Of a stretch of DNA of 64,000 bases, positions 8,957 through 17,564 are shown one piece after another. Source of the DNA: Pontibacter kalidii (GTDB lineage Bacteria; Bacteroidota; Bacteroidia; Cytophagales; Hymenobacteraceae). The translations under genes and the position numbers were made by a program. The stretch spans positions 1,676,501 to 1,740,500 of the forward strand of contig NZ_CP111079.1 in NCBI RefSeq assembly GCF_026278245.1, written 5' to 3'. How positions within the stretch are numbered: position 1 is the stretch's first letter; every line of letters begins with the position of its first letter. The notes below the pieces were generated by a model. That model did no database searches. It was not told the origin of the DNA and saw only the letters and a list, made by a program, of their open reading frames with translations.

Positions 8957-10045
8957 GTGAAGAAAATTGTAGAAGTTCTGGGAAAGCTTGGGCTCACGCT
9001 GCAAATCGCTAAGACAGCCCTGGCCGCTGCACTTTCCTGGTTTGTCGCCTCTGTCTTGCTGCAGTCCGCTTACCCCTATTTTGCGCCGGTATCCGCTATC
9101 ATTACCGTTCAGGTAACGGTGGCCGATTCGGTCAGCAAGGCTTCGCAGCGCATCATCGGCATTATTGGCGGCGTGATGCTGAGCATGCTGCTGGGGCGCT
9201 GGTTTCAGGTAAACACGGCATCCATTTTCTTCATCATACTACTGGGAATGGGCATAGCCAAAGCTTTCCGGATGAACCTCCAGATCATCTCGCAGGTAGC
9301 TATCAGTTCGCTGCTGGTGCTTGCCTTTGGCCAGGTTGACTCGGGTTATGCTTATGAACGGGTGATCGAGACGGTGCTCGGCTCAGGAATTGCCTTGCTG
9401 ATCAATGCACTGATCATTCCAACCGATGCCATTCCGGATGTAGAGAAAAGCATTATAGCGTATAACAAAATGGCCGCCACCACCCTGAGTGGCCTAAGTG
9501 CTTTGCTAGATGACACCGACCCCCGCCGGAAAACCGGCCGATCTGAAGTAAATGCGCTTACAAAAGCAGCCCTGGAATGTCGTAAATCGGTGGAACTGGC
9601 AGAGCAAAGCCTGAAATATAACCCCCTGCTTACGCACAGGCGCGAGAAACTGAGCCGGCTGGCAGCCGACATCCGGCTGTTGCATAGTATCATGATCCAG
9701 ATCAGGGGCATCCGGAGAAGCCTGGACGACCTGCAGCGGAATACGGCTTTCCAAACAGATTATGCAGGAAAGGAGCAGCTTGTACGAACCCTGGAGGCTA
9801 CCGCTGCCTGCATCAGTGCCTTTGGCGAGACGATTGTTGATCCATCGGAAGAGAAATCTGATAGACTAGGCGCGGCCATACGAGTGGCACGGCGCGAGCA
9901 GGCCCGCAGCCTCGAAACCCTGACGCATGTAACGGCGTTGCCCGTGCTTCAGGACATGGGCAGCATCCTGACGGATCTGAGCAGAATCGTTACGGAGACG
10001 GAGCGACCGGAAGTGGAGGAAGAAGAGATAGCTGAATCTGCCTGA
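8957..10045 (+). CDS. FUSC / aromatic-acid-exporter family membrane protein
   Basis: This inner-membrane protein of 362 residues has about six hydrophobic segments packed in residues 15-155, followed by a long helical cytoplasmic domain (about 165-362). The motif YPYFAPVSAIITVQVTVADS is the hallmark of FUSC/ArAE proteins (DUF939-like), which are proposed to export aromatic or other organic acids; the true substrate is unknown here. The C-terminal part is charged and coiled-coil-like (RREKLSRLAADIRLLHS), and the tail is very acidic. The start is a GTG at 8957. It is followed by a bidirectional hairpin terminator and faces the aldo/keto reductase gene convergently. Confidence 0.85.
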   Translation: MKKIVEVLGKLGLTLQIAKTALAAALSWFVASVLLQSAYPYFAPVSAIITVQVTVADSVSKASQRIIGIIGGVMLSMLLGRWFQVNTASIFFIILLGMGIAKAFRMNLQIISQVAISSLLVLAFGQVDSGYAYERVIETVLGSGIALLINALIIPTDAIPDVEKSIIAYNKMAATTLSGLSALLDDTDPRRKTGRSEVNALTKAALECRKSVELAEQSLKYNPLLTHRREKLSRLAADIRLLHSIMIQIRGIRRSLDDLQRNTAFQTDYAGKEQLVRTLEATAACISAFGETIVDPSEEKSDRLGAAIRVARREQARSLETLTHVTALPVLQDMGSILTDLSRIVTETERPEVEEEEIAESA

Positions 10046-10051
10046 TGGCTG

Positions 10052-10101
10052 AAAAGGAGCATCCCCATGCATTTTCTATCACATGGGGCTGCTCCTCTTT
10101 T
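10052..10101. terminator. bidirectional terminator between convergent genes
   Basis: An inverted repeat AAAAGGAGC-ATCCCCATG pairs with CATGGGGCTGCTCCTCTTTT around a 12-nt loop, with A-rich and T-rich flanks. It sits between the stops of the FUSC gene and the aldo/keto reductase. Confidence 0.75.
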
Positions 10102-10112
10102 AGAGGTAAAGA

Positions 10113-11099
10113 TCATACGTTCACCGCCTTCATCTGCTCCTCCCGGTACCTGCCACCGGCGGCTATGCCCTTCGGAGCGATCTCATTGATCTGCCGTAGC
10201 TCGTCTGGCGTCAGCGAAACGTCCAGCGCCTGCATGTTTTCCTCGAGGTACTTGCGGCGCTTGGTTCCCGGAATCGGCACCAGGTCCTCGCCCTGCGCCA
10301 GCAACCAGGCTAGGGCCAGCTGAGACGGGGTGCAACCTTTCTGTGAGGCCAGCTCCTCAATCTTCTGCACCAGGTCCAGGTTCTTCTGAAAATTCTCTCC
10401 CTGGAAGCGCGGCGACTGCCTACGGTAATCGTCTTCTGCCAGATCCTCGAATTTCTTGATCTGCCCCGTCAGGAAGCCTCTGCCAAGCGGACTATAAGGA
10501 ACAAAGCCAATGCCCAGCTCCCGACAGGCTGGCAGGATCTCATCTTCCACATCGCGGCTCCAGAGCGAATACTCTGTTTGCAGCGCCGTGATCGGGTGAA
10601 CTTTATGTGCTTTTTTTATCGTCTCAACCGCAGCCTCCGACAGGCCCAGATACCGCACCTTGCCTTCCTGCACCAGTTCGGCCATAGCGCCTACCGTGTC
10701 CTCTATCGGTGTGTTTTTATCTACCCGGTGCTGGTAGTAAAGGTCAATGGTCTCCACGCCGAGGCGCTTCAGGCTGGCTTCGCAGGCCTGCTTTACATAC
10801 TCCGGTTTGCCGTTCACGCCCAAAAAGCTGCCGTCCTTGCCGCGCACATTCCCAAACTTTGTGGCGATGATCACCTGGTCGCGTCTGTCGCGGATAGCCT
10901 TGCCCACCAGTTCCTCGTTGGCGCCCACACCGTACATGTCGGCGGTATCCAGAAAGTTCACCCCCAGCTCCAGCGCCAGGTGTATGGTGGCAATTGATTC
11001 ATTGTCGTCGCGGTTGCTGTAAAAGTCTGACATACCCATGCAGCCCAGTCCAAGCGCCGATACTTCAAGTCCCTGTTTTCCTAGCTTTCTTTTTTTCAT
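10113..11099 (-). CDS. aldo/keto reductase
   Basis: This NADPH-dependent oxidoreductase of the AKR superfamily has 328 residues, reducing aldehydes or ketones in the cytoplasm. The catalytic tetrad is visible as Asp51 (FLDTAD), Tyr56 (MYG), Lys81 (ATKFG) and His124 (LYYQHRVD). The C-terminal cofactor segment [15 protein letters not shown] is typical of the AKR13/YakC-type group. The ATG at 11099 precedes the classic start [22 protein letters not shown]. The gene is divergent from the Gfo/Idh oxidoreductase at 11237 with a 137-bp shared upstream region. The physiological substrate cannot be read from sequence. Confidence 0.93.
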   Translation of the reverse strand: MKKRKLGKQGLEVSALGLGCMGMSDFYSNRDDNESIATIHLALELGVNFLDTADMYGVGANEELVGKAIRDRRDQVIIATKFGNVRGKDGSFLGVNGKPEYVKQACEASLKRLGVETIDLYYQHRVDKNTPIEDTVGAMAELVQEGKVRYLGLSEAAVETIKKAHKVHPITALQTEYSLWSRDVEDEILPACRELGIGFVPYSPLGRGFLTGQIKKFEDLAEDDYRRQSPRFQGENFQKNLDLVQKIEELASQKGCTPSQLALAWLLAQGEDLVPIPGTKRRKYLEENMQALDVSLTPDELRQINEIAPKGIAAGGRYREEQMKAVNV

Positions 11100-11236
11100 C
11101 TGCAGTTTTATTAAATTGAGGGTTTATACCAAATAACAGCTATAGTTTACGCGGATAGCGCTATGGTGTATAGTATAAAGAGGCTCTTTCGCTCGCTTCA
11201 GGTGAGGCTTTGCTAAAAGATTAAATAACAGACCAG

Positions 11237-12301
11237 ATGAACAAGGAAGTAAACGTAGGCCTGCTGGGCTTTGGCATGGCCGGAAGAACCTTTCACGCAC
11301 CTTTTATTTCAAATGTACCGGGCCTCCAGCTGAAAAAAATAAAGGCCAACCGCCTGGAAAGTGTGGAGCTGGCCCGCCAGCGCTACCCACAAACGGAGGT
11401 GGTGCCCCTGGAGGAGGACATTTTCGGTGATGCAAGTATAGATCTGGTGGTGATCGCCACGGCAAATCCTACCCACTATAAATTAGCAAAAGCAGCTTTA
11501 GCGGCAGGCAAGCATGTATTGGTCGACAAGCCCTTTACCATCACCAGTGCGGAGGCCGAAGAACTGATCGCACTGGCAAAGGAAAAGCAGAAAGTGCTGA
11601 CCGTGTACCAGAACCGCCGCTGGGACTCCGACTTTAAAACGGTGCAGAAAGTGGTGCAGGCCGGGCTGCTGGGCAGGCTGGTAGAGTATGAAACCCATTT
11701 TGACCGCTACCGAAGCGAGCTAAAGCCCAACAGCTGGAAAGAGGAGCCATTGCCCGGAGCCGGCATCCTGTATGACCTGGGCGCCCACCTCATCGACCAG
11801 GCTTTATACTTGTTCGGGGAGCCGCTGGAAGTATACGCCGATGTGCAGGTACAGCGCCAGCACTCGCAGGTGCCGGATTATTTTGAGGTAGTGCTTTACT
11901 ATGAAAGTATGAAAGCTATCCTGAAAGCGGGTATGCTGGTGCGTGAGCAAGGGCCGCACTTTATACTTCACGGCAGTGAGGGCTCTTTTGTGAAGTATGG
12001 CATGGACGTGCAGGAAGAAAACTTGAAGGCCAGCCGCTTTCCCGCCGATACCCCGAACTGGGGTATGGAGCCCGAGAGCCTGTGGGGGACGCTGCACACC
12101 ACCGTGCAGGGTCTGCACTACAAAGGCAAACTCACCAGCGAACCCGGGGACTATACCGGCCTTTACCAGAATGTGTATAAAGCCATCCTCGGCCAGGAGG
12201 AGTTGGTGGTGAAGCCGGAGCAGGCACGCAACACCATCCGGATTGTTGAGCTGGCCATGCAGAGCAGCGCGGAGAAGCGTAGGGTGAAGTATAGTTTGTA
12301 G
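11237..12301 (+). CDS. Gfo/Idh/MocA family oxidoreductase
   Basis: This is an NAD(P)-dependent sugar or inositol dehydrogenase-like enzyme of 354 residues. The N-terminal Rossmann fold carries GLLGFGMAGRTFHAPF (residues ~8-23), the typical signature of the YvaA/YdgJ (scyllo-inositol dehydrogenase-like) branch. The conserved VDKPFT motif (in place of EKP) lies near 97-102. The C-terminal alpha/beta domain includes YDLGAHLIDQALYLFG, with the conserved Asp/His pair (Asp-x-x-x-His). The start ATG at 11237 lacks a strong Shine-Dalgarno. The substrate is unknown. It contains at least five AAGTATA/TATACTT motifs. Confidence 0.92.
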   Translation: MNKEVNVGLLGFGMAGRTFHAPFISNVPGLQLKKIKANRLESVELARQRYPQTEVVPLEEDIFGDASIDLVVIATANPTHYKLAKAALAAGKHVLVDKPFTITSAEAEELIALAKEKQKVLTVYQNRRWDSDFKTVQKVVQAGLLGRLVEYETHFDRYRSELKPNSWKEEPLPGAGILYDLGAHLIDQALYLFGEPLEVYADVQVQRQHSQVPDYFEVVLYYESMKAILKAGMLVREQGPHFILHGSEGSFVKYGMDVQEENLKASRFPADTPNWGMEPESLWGTLHTTVQGLHYKGKLTSEPGDYTGLYQNVYKAILGQEELVVKPEQARNTIRIVELAMQSSAEKRRVKYSL

Positions 12302-12416
12302 TATAGTCGGAGCAGCACCTGCAGACAACTACCTGAACTTATATAGCTCATACTTTCAAGATCTTCTGGCCTTTGTCTAAAGTTCTAATGTCTACCTGTT
12401 CGGTTCAAGCTGAAAA

Positions 12417-13091
12417 ATGAAAACACTAACTCTATTAATAATTACAGTGACTTTATTGTCTTGCAATAAATCAAATCAAACGAAAGCCATCCTTGATTCT
12501 GATGTTGAAGAAACCTCAATAGACACAGTATTGGTTAAGATTGAAAATAAATTAGAGAAGTCGTATGAAGTTGGCTTCTACTCAAAGTCTTTTACATATT
12601 GTTGGATATCTGATAAGGATACGCTCGATTTTAAAATTGGGATGACTGAACATGTGACAGACAGCTCAGTCCAGCTTAGGGTATTTCACAGTAATCCTAT
12701 TTTATTTTCAAAGGCATTGGACAAGATAAATGAAAGTTTACCACTAATTAAAAAAGATTTCAATTTAGATAAACTTGGCTACCTTTATTTCGAGCCGCCA
12801 ATTTTTTATAAAGACATGACAACAGAGCTTTCAAAGAGCTATGAAAATCAGTTCGGAAAGAAAAATATTAAATATAAACAACTGAATGAGTTTCTATTGG
12901 ATTCATGGTTAGAAAGAAAAGTTAGTGTCTTCTTGAACCAATTCAATAAGAGCACAAAAAGATATGGGATAGAGAAATTTCATTTACTGGAGAAAGCGTA
13001 TTATGAAGAGTATATTCCCAATTCGGACTTAAGTGATTACCCTTCATTTTCTATTCACGGAATGGGAGTATCAGTGCTACTAAATGAATAA
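12417..13091 (+). CDS. AT-rich orphan lipoprotein, unknown function
   Basis: This is a predicted outer-membrane or periplasmic lipoprotein of 224 residues. A hydrophobic leader MKTLTLLIITVTLL is followed by SC-N with the lipidated Cys at residue 16. The mature part is charged, with no domain I recognise. The gene is strikingly AT-rich compared with both neighbours, uses codons such as ATA, AAT and TTA freely, and lacks the AAGTATA motif that peppers the rest of the window. These are signs of recent acquisition or of an unconstrained orphan. It stands alone between the Gfo/Idh gene and the AraC gene. A similar AT-rich orphan lipoprotein is at 49797. Confidence 0.75.
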   Translation: MKTLTLLIITVTLLSCNKSNQTKAILDSDVEETSIDTVLVKIENKLEKSYEVGFYSKSFTYCWISDKDTLDFKIGMTEHVTDSSVQLRVFHSNPILFSKALDKINESLPLIKKDFNLDKLGYLYFEPPIFYKDMTTELSKSYENQFGKKNIKYKQLNEFLLDSWLERKVSVFLNQFNKSTKRYGIEKFHLLEKAYYEEYIPNSDLSDYPSFSIHGMGVSVLLNE

Positions 13092-13180
13092 ATAAAAATA
13101 ATAGCCAGTGCCTCTCATTGTAAAAAAACACGCTACGGCCAATTGCCTTCCTCGTTGTTTACATGCGTCCGTTCGTCATG

Positions 13181-13197
13181 AAGTATAATTTATACTT
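13181..13197. repeat. head-to-head AAGTATA pair
   Basis: AAGTATA and TATACTT face each other with a 3-nt spacer (ATT), forming a perfect palindromic hairpin. It begins 4 bp beyond the stop of the AraC-family gene, where it could act as a weak transcription end signal. Confidence 0.8.
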
Positions 13198-13201
13198 TAC
13201 C

Positions 13202-14134
13202 TCAATTCAAAAGGCTTAGCTGAAAAGCCTTGGGCGTCAAGCCAACCTCTTTTTTAAAGGCCCTGATGAAGTAATTCAGGTTCTGGAAGCCGGCCATATA
13301 ACAGGCCTGGGTCACGGAGTTTACCGGATTCTGCAGATACATTTTTGCCAAACGGATACGCTCTTTCAGAATATAGTCGGCAGGTGTATAGCCTAGCTCC
13401 TCTTTAAATTTCCGGAAAAAATTGGCGCGGCTCATACAGGCCTTCTCGCTCAGTTTGTCCGCATCAATCTTGGAAGTGATATTCTCCTTTATGTACTGGA
13501 TAATGTACGCGAAGCGGTTGCTGCAGGCCAGCCGGTTGTAGTTCTGCTCAAAAAAAGTACGCGCCTGTGTCTGCATCAGCCTGACCAGCAGTTCCCGTAG
13601 AGCCAGGTTCATCAGGATGTCTTTCTCGCGGCTGTGCTCGTGCAGGCCGAGCCTGATCAGGCGGTTGATGATGTCAGCCAGCTCCAGGTTGTTGGCCAGG
13701 TGCAGGTGCTCCTTGCTGATTTGCCACTCCTCCCCCGCCTCTGCCTTAGCATGCCGCTCGTTCAGCAGCCCTATCGTAGCCTGTATCTGCTCGGCAGGGA
13801 TGGCCAGGGCCAGGCATTGGGTGGGCGTCTTCTTGCCAGCTTCCGGGAAATCAATCGTCATCAGCTCGCTTGGCGGCACGATCACTGATTCGCCGGGCAG
13901 GTAATCAAAGCCGGGGCGGTCCGAGAGGTGCATCACCTTTTTGCCGCGCAGCATGCTGGTCAGCACCCAATCATCGAACTGCAGCTGCACGTCCCTGGCC
14001 TGCTGGTGCGTCTCGAACACGTTCAGTTCGCAGGAATCCATGCTATACACCGACCTGTTTTCGACCAGGGTGAACAGGGAGCGCTCCTCGCGCAGTGCTA
14101 TCGGCTGCAGGTTATACTTCAGGGACATAGGCAA
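13202..14134 (-). CDS. AraC family transcriptional regulator
   Basis: This DNA-binding regulator of 310 residues has an N-terminal ligand or sensor domain of the AraC_N type (about 1-190; QLQFDDWVLTSMLRGKKVMHL... with PGESVIVPPSELM). Its C-terminal double helix-turn-helix (about 210-305) is marked by LSEKACMSRANFFRKFKEELGYTPADYI and AGFQNLNYFIRAFKKEVGLTP. It is transcribed divergently from an aldehyde dehydrogenase plus DUF779 unit, and two direct repeats spaced 21 bp lie between them, so it most likely controls that unit in response to an aldehyde or alcohol. The alternative start at Met3 is equally possible. The family call is certain; the target is inferred. Confidence 0.93.
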   Translation of the reverse strand: MPMSLKYNLQPIALREERSLFTLVENRSVYSMDSCELNVFETHQQARDVQLQFDDWVLTSMLRGKKVMHLSDRPGFDYLPGESVIVPPSELMTIDFPEAGKKTPTQCLALAIPAEQIQATIGLLNERHAKAEAGEEWQISKEHLHLANNLELADIINRLIRLGLHEHSREKDILMNLALRELLVRLMQTQARTFFEQNYNRLACSNRFAYIIQYIKENITSKIDADKLSEKACMSRANFFRKFKEELGYTPADYILKERIRLAKMYLQNPVNSVTQACYMAGFQNLNYFIRAFKKEVGLTPKAFQLSLLN

Positions 14135-14161
14135 AATCTAAAAATTTATACTTAACATGAT

Positions 14162-14190
14162 ACGATAAGAAGATAGAATGAGACGATAAG
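14162..14190. promoter_or_regulatory. candidate AraC-family operator (direct repeats, 21-bp spacing)
   Basis: ACGATAAG occurs at 14162-14169 and again at 14183-14190, exactly 21 bp apart (two helical turns). It lies in the 122-bp region between the AraC-type regulator and the aldehyde dehydrogenase. Direct half-sites at this spacing are the usual binding pattern of AraC-type dimers. The functional assignment is inference. Confidence 0.55.
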
Positions 14191-14256
14191 TTGAGAAAGA
14201 AATAAGGCAAATACGGACCTTGGGGTATCGTTCTTAAACCTTAAAAACTAAAACCT

Positions 14257-15789
14257 ATGGATTCAGTAGCTATGCCTCAGGAACAGTCTGCCGTACTGGA
14301 GCGGCCGCAGTTCAAAGAAAAGTATGAGCATTTTATCGGCGGCGAGTGGGTGGCCCCAGCCAACGGAGAGTACTTTGACAACATCTCGCCCATCGACGGC
14401 AAGCCCTTCACCAAAGCGGCCCGAGGCACCAAAGAAGACATCGACAAAGCCCTGGACGCGGCGCACCAAGCCTTCAAATCCTGGTCTAAAACCTCGGCGG
14501 CAGCCCGTAGCAAAGTGCTGCTCGACATTGCCAACGCTATCGAGCAGAACGCCGAGCTGCTGGCCCGCGCCGAAACCGTGGACAATGGCAAAGCCATCCG
14601 CGAGACGCGCGCTGCCGATATTCCGCTCTGCATTGACCATTTCCGCTACTTTGCCGGCGTTATCCGGGCCGACGAGAGCTCCATGTCGGAGCACGACGAG
14701 TTTACGATAAGTATAAACCTGCAGGAGCCGATTGGTGTGGTGGGCCAGATCATCCCCTGGAACTTCCCGCTCTTGATGGCTACCTGGAAAATGGCCCCTG
14801 CCCTGGCGGCCGGTTGCTGCGTGGTGATGAAACCCGCCGAACAGACCCCGACCAGCATCATGCTGCTGATGGAGCTGATACAGGACATCGTGCCGGCCGG
14901 CGTGCTGAACGTAGTAACGGGCTTCGGCCCGGAGGCCGGAAAGCCGCTTGCCTCCTCGCCTCGCGTGGCCAAGGTAGCCTTCACCGGCGAGACCACCACC
15001 GGCCGCCTGATCATGCAGTATGCCTCGGAGAATTTGGTGCCCGTAACCATGGAGCTGGGCGGCAAGTCGCCGAACATCTTTATGCCCAGCATAGCCGATG
15101 CCGACGACGATTTCTTTGACAAATGCGTGGAAGGTGCCGTGATGTTTGCCCTCAACCAGGGCGAAGTATGTACCTGCCCGTCGCGCATGCTGGTGCACGA
15201 AAACATTTTCGACCGCTTTATGGAGCGTGTGGTGGAGCGTACCAAGGCCATTAAAGTTGGTCATCCGCTGGCTGAGGACACCATGATGGGGGCCCAGGCT
15301 TCTAATGACCAGTTCGAGAAGATCCTCTCCTACATGGACATTGGCAAGCAGGAAGGCGCTGAAGTGCTGGTGGGCGGTGGCGTGGCCAGCCTGAACAATG
15401 GATTGGAGAAGGGTTACTACATACAGCCGACCATCTTTAAGGGAAGCAACCGGATGCGCGTGTTCCAGGAGGAGATCTTTGGCCCGGTTACCTCTGTGAC
15501 GACCTTCAAAACGGCGGAAGAGGCCGTGGAGTTGGCCAACGACACGCTATATGGCCTGGGTGCCGGCCTCTGGACCCGCGATGCACATGAGATCTACCAG
15601 ATCCCGAGAGCCATCCAGGCAGGGCGCGTGTGGGTGAACTGCTACCACCATTATCCGGCGCACGCGCCGTTTGGCGGGTACAAGAAATCTGGCTTTGGTA
15701 GAGAGAACCACAAGATGATGCTCAACCACTACCGCCAGACCAAGAACATGCTCATCTCCTATAACAGGAACAAGCTGGGCTTCTTTTAA
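14257..15789 (+). CDS. aldehyde dehydrogenase (ExaC/AldB-like)
   Basis: This NAD(P)+-dependent dehydrogenase of 510 residues oxidises aldehydes to carboxylic acids. The core motifs are present: [22 protein letters not shown] near 165, VAFTGET (cofactor loop), MELGGKSPN with the general-base Glu at about 270, and [11 protein letters not shown] with the catalytic Cys at about 305. The adjacent second Cys is characteristic of the acetaldehyde dehydrogenase ExaC/AldB/AcoD branch. It is followed, after a hairpin, by a DUF779 gene, a partner repeatedly found beside such dehydrogenases. The ATG at 14257 starts MDSVAMPQ; Met6 is an alternative. Likely controlled by the divergent AraC protein. Confidence 0.94.
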   Translation: MDSVAMPQEQSAVLERPQFKEKYEHFIGGEWVAPANGEYFDNISPIDGKPFTKAARGTKEDIDKALDAAHQAFKSWSKTSAAARSKVLLDIANAIEQNAELLARAETVDNGKAIRETRAADIPLCIDHFRYFAGVIRADESSMSEHDEFTISINLQEPIGVVGQIIPWNFPLLMATWKMAPALAAGCCVVMKPAEQTPTSIMLLMELIQDIVPAGVLNVVTGFGPEAGKPLASSPRVAKVAFTGETTTGRLIMQYASENLVPVTMELGGKSPNIFMPSIADADDDFFDKCVEGAVMFALNQGEVCTCPSRMLVHENIFDRFMERVVERTKAIKVGHPLAEDTMMGAQASNDQFEKILSYMDIGKQEGAEVLVGGGVASLNNGLEKGYYIQPTIFKGSNRMRVFQEEIFGPVTSVTTFKTAEEAVELANDTLYGLGAGLWTRDAHEIYQIPRAIQAGRVWVNCYHHYPAHAPFGGYKKSGFGRENHKMMLNHYRQTKNMLISYNRNKLGFF

Positions 15790-15804
15790 CGTAAATTAAA
15801 GTAT

Positions 15805-15841
15805 AGCCCTGCCGGTGCAAAGCCGGTGGGGCTTCCTTTTT
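15805..15841 (+). terminator. hairpin between aldehyde dehydrogenase and DUF779 gene
   Basis: AGCCCTGCCGG pairs with CCGGTGGGGCT (two G-U pairs) around a 7-nt loop, then a T tract at 15837-15841. It ends 13 bp before the DUF779 start, so it may attenuate rather than fully separate the two genes. TATAG motifs flank it (AAGTATA at 15799 and 15843). Confidence 0.6.
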
Positions 15842-15853
15842 AAAGTATAACCT

Positions 15854-16219
15854 ATGGAAAAGGTAGAGCGCGTGAGCGTAACCAAGGCCGCCGAGGCGGT
15901 GATAGACCAGCTGCGCGAAAAGTACGGTCCGCTGATGTTTCACCAGAGCGGGGGCTGCTGCGACGGCTCGCAGCCCATGTGTTTTGAGGAAGGCGAGTTC
16001 ATGGTGGGCGACAGCGATGTGCTGCTGGGCGAGGTGCACGGTTGCAGGTTCTACATCGCCCGCGACCAGTACGAATACTGGAAGCACACGCAGTTAACAT
16101 TGGACGTGATCCCCGGCCGCGGCTCCAGCTTCTCCCTGGAAATACCGTTGGGCGTGCGGTTTCACATCCGCTCCAGGATTTTCACTCCTGAGGAGATGGA
16201 GCAGCTGCCGCAGTTATGA
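15854..16219 (+). CDS. DUF779 domain-containing protein
   Basis: This small soluble protein of 121 residues matches the DUF779 family across its whole length: FHQSGGCCDGSQPMC near residues 35-48, the central FMVGDSDVLLGEVHG, and the end LTLDVIPGRGSSFSLEIPLGVRF. The clustered cysteines (CC...C) suggest metal or thiol chemistry, but no activity is established that I can name. The family is typically encoded directly beside ExaC/AldB-type aldehyde dehydrogenases, as here, so a supporting role in aldehyde metabolism is a reasonable inference. The start ATG at 15854 follows a terminator-like hairpin by 13 bp. Confidence 0.9.
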   Translation: MEKVERVSVTKAAEAVIDQLREKYGPLMFHQSGGCCDGSQPMCFEEGEFMVGDSDVLLGEVHGCRFYIARDQYEYWKHTQLTLDVIPGRGSSFSLEIPLGVRFHIRSRIFTPEEMEQLPQL

Positions 16220-16239
16220 TACAGTTGAATGGGGAATAT

Positions 16240-16275
16240 AAAAGCCTGTGCCACAGAAAGCGGCACAGGCTTTTA
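16240..16275. terminator. bidirectional terminator
   Basis: AAAAGCCTGTGCC and GGCACAGGCTTTT form a 13-bp perfect stem around a short loop. It ends the DUF779 gene on one side and the holin-like gene on the other. Confidence 0.85.
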
Positions 16276-16293
16276 TATTTTATACCTTCTGAC

Positions 16294-16698
16294 CTAAGCC
16301 TGAGCTACATATTCTATCTTAGGAAGCTCCTCGTGCTGTTGCAGGGAATAATCGTCTTCACCGCCGCGGGCCATGCCCACCAGGTAGAGCGCCAGCGCCG
16401 TGGCAACGGCAATAATAATGGCGGGCAGAAACCCGTCTACTTTAAAGTTGCCCACCAGCATGTCTACCAGTTTGATCATGAGGGCCGTGACGATGATGCT
16501 GACGATTGCCTCCAGCAGGAAGAAAGACACCAGGTTCAGTATTCCGCCCAGTATCCAGCCGATGGTGGCGTTGAAGATACCGATCAGAAAAGCCACCCAG
16601 AGCGCAGTCCAGAAGCTTTTTACGTGCACGCTCGGCAGAACATAAGCTAGCAGCAGTATAACGCCGGCACTAACGAGTAAATCAATGATAAATCCCAT
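16294..16698 (-). CDS. phage holin family / DUF360-type membrane protein
   Basis: This 134-residue inner-membrane protein of the Phage_holin_4_2 (YvlD/DUF360) family has four hydrophobic helices: residues ~3-24 (IIDLLVSAGVILLLAYVLP), ~31-50, ~53-83 (LGGILNLVSFFLLEAIVSIIVTALM) and ~92-109. The signature VHVKSFWTALWVAFLIGIFNATIG is typical. Despite the name, chromosomal members are not usually phage genes, and nothing else here is phage-like. The C-terminal tail is acidic and cytoplasmic. The gene is single, with its own upstream spacer. Function unknown. Confidence 0.88.
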   Translation of the reverse strand: MGFIIDLLVSAGVILLLAYVLPSVHVKSFWTALWVAFLIGIFNATIGWILGGILNLVSFFLLEAIVSIIVTALMIKLVDMLVGNFKVDGFLPAIIIAVATALALYLVGMARGGEDDYSLQQHEELPKIEYVAQA

Positions 16699-16769
16699 AG
16701 TTTTATGTTATGTTGGAAAATTATAAACCTGCCTCTACTACGTGTGCTGTAGTAAAATAGATATTATGC

Positions 16770-17447
16770 CTATTTTACGTATTCCGGCTTCAGTTTATCT
16801 CTGTAATTGTCCTCAAACTTCCGCACCTTCGGCATAGCCACCGACACCACGTACGGGTCCTGGGGATTGCGGCGATAGTAGTCCTGGTGATACTCCTCTG
16901 CCATCCAGAACTTTTTGAAGGGCTGCACATGGGTCACGATCTTGTTTTTGTAAGTGCCTGCCTCCTCCAGCTGCCTGATGTATTCCTCCGCTTGCTTTTT
17001 TTCCTCCGGCGTCTTGTAGAAAACGATGGAGCGGTACTGTTTACCCACATCAGGGCCCTGTCGGTTCAGGGTGGTGGGGTCGTGGGTGGCAAAGAACACC
17101 TCCAGCAGCTCCTGGTACGTTATCTGGCTCGGGTTATAATAAACCTGCACGGCCTCGGCATGGTCAGAAAGGCCGGAGCTTACCTGCTTGTACGTTGGGT
17201 TTTTCTCCTTACCCCCCGAGTACCCCGAGATCACGGCCTTCACTCCCTTCAGCCTTTCGAAGTAAGCTTCGGTGCACCAGAAGCAGCCGCCGGCAAAAAC
17301 AGCGCTTGGCAGCCCCACTGTGTCCTCTTCCTCCTGCGCCAGGGCGTCGCTTCCCGTCATCTGCATCCGTTCTGAAGTGTTTGCCTCGGAGCAGGCTGCA
17401 AAACAAAAAAAGGCTGCAAAAAGAAAGAGTAAATTCCTGATAATCAT
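16770..17447 (-). CDS. msrA: peptide-methionine (S)-S-oxide reductase, lipoprotein form
   Basis: MsrA reduces methionine-S-sulfoxide in damaged proteins. The 225-residue protein has the catalytic GGCFWC with Cys55 as nucleophile, followed by the conserved GVKAVISGYSGG and YHQDYYRRNPQ segments. Unlike cytosolic MsrA it begins with a signal sequence and lipobox FAAC, with the lipidated Cys at residue 19, so it should act in the periplasm attached to a membrane and repair envelope proteins. The reducing partner is not encoded nearby. The start at 17447 is set by the signal peptide. Sequence and family agree closely. Confidence 0.95.
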   Translation of the reverse strand: MIIRNLLFLFAAFFCFAACSEANTSERMQMTGSDALAQEEEDTVGLPSAVFAGGCFWCTEAYFERLKGVKAVISGYSGGKEKNPTYKQVSSGLSDHAEAVQVYYNPSQITYQELLEVFFATHDPTTLNRQGPDVGKQYRSIVFYKTPEEKKQAEEYIRQLEEAGTYKNKIVTHVQPFKKFWMAEEYHQDYYRRNPQDPYVVSVAMPKVRKFEDNYRDKLKPEYVK

Positions 17448-17564
17448 AAGTGAAGGCTTTATACTTTATACTACGCGATGCCCGCGGGGCGGTTTTTTAG
17501 AAATTACAGGTACATGTTTCCTGCGTATGCTTTAAATTTATACCTTAACCAAAGCAACGGCATC

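Noticed and set aside
16294..16698. Prophage remnant because of the holin-family name
   Set aside because: Chromosomal DUF360/holin_4_2 proteins are widespread outside phages, and no other phage gene is nearby.
17478..17564. Upstream ATG for the PabC-like gene
   Set aside because: The residues before FILYNDQLL look non-coding, and promoter-like AT-rich sequence lies there; TTG at 17565 was preferred, with moderate certainty.
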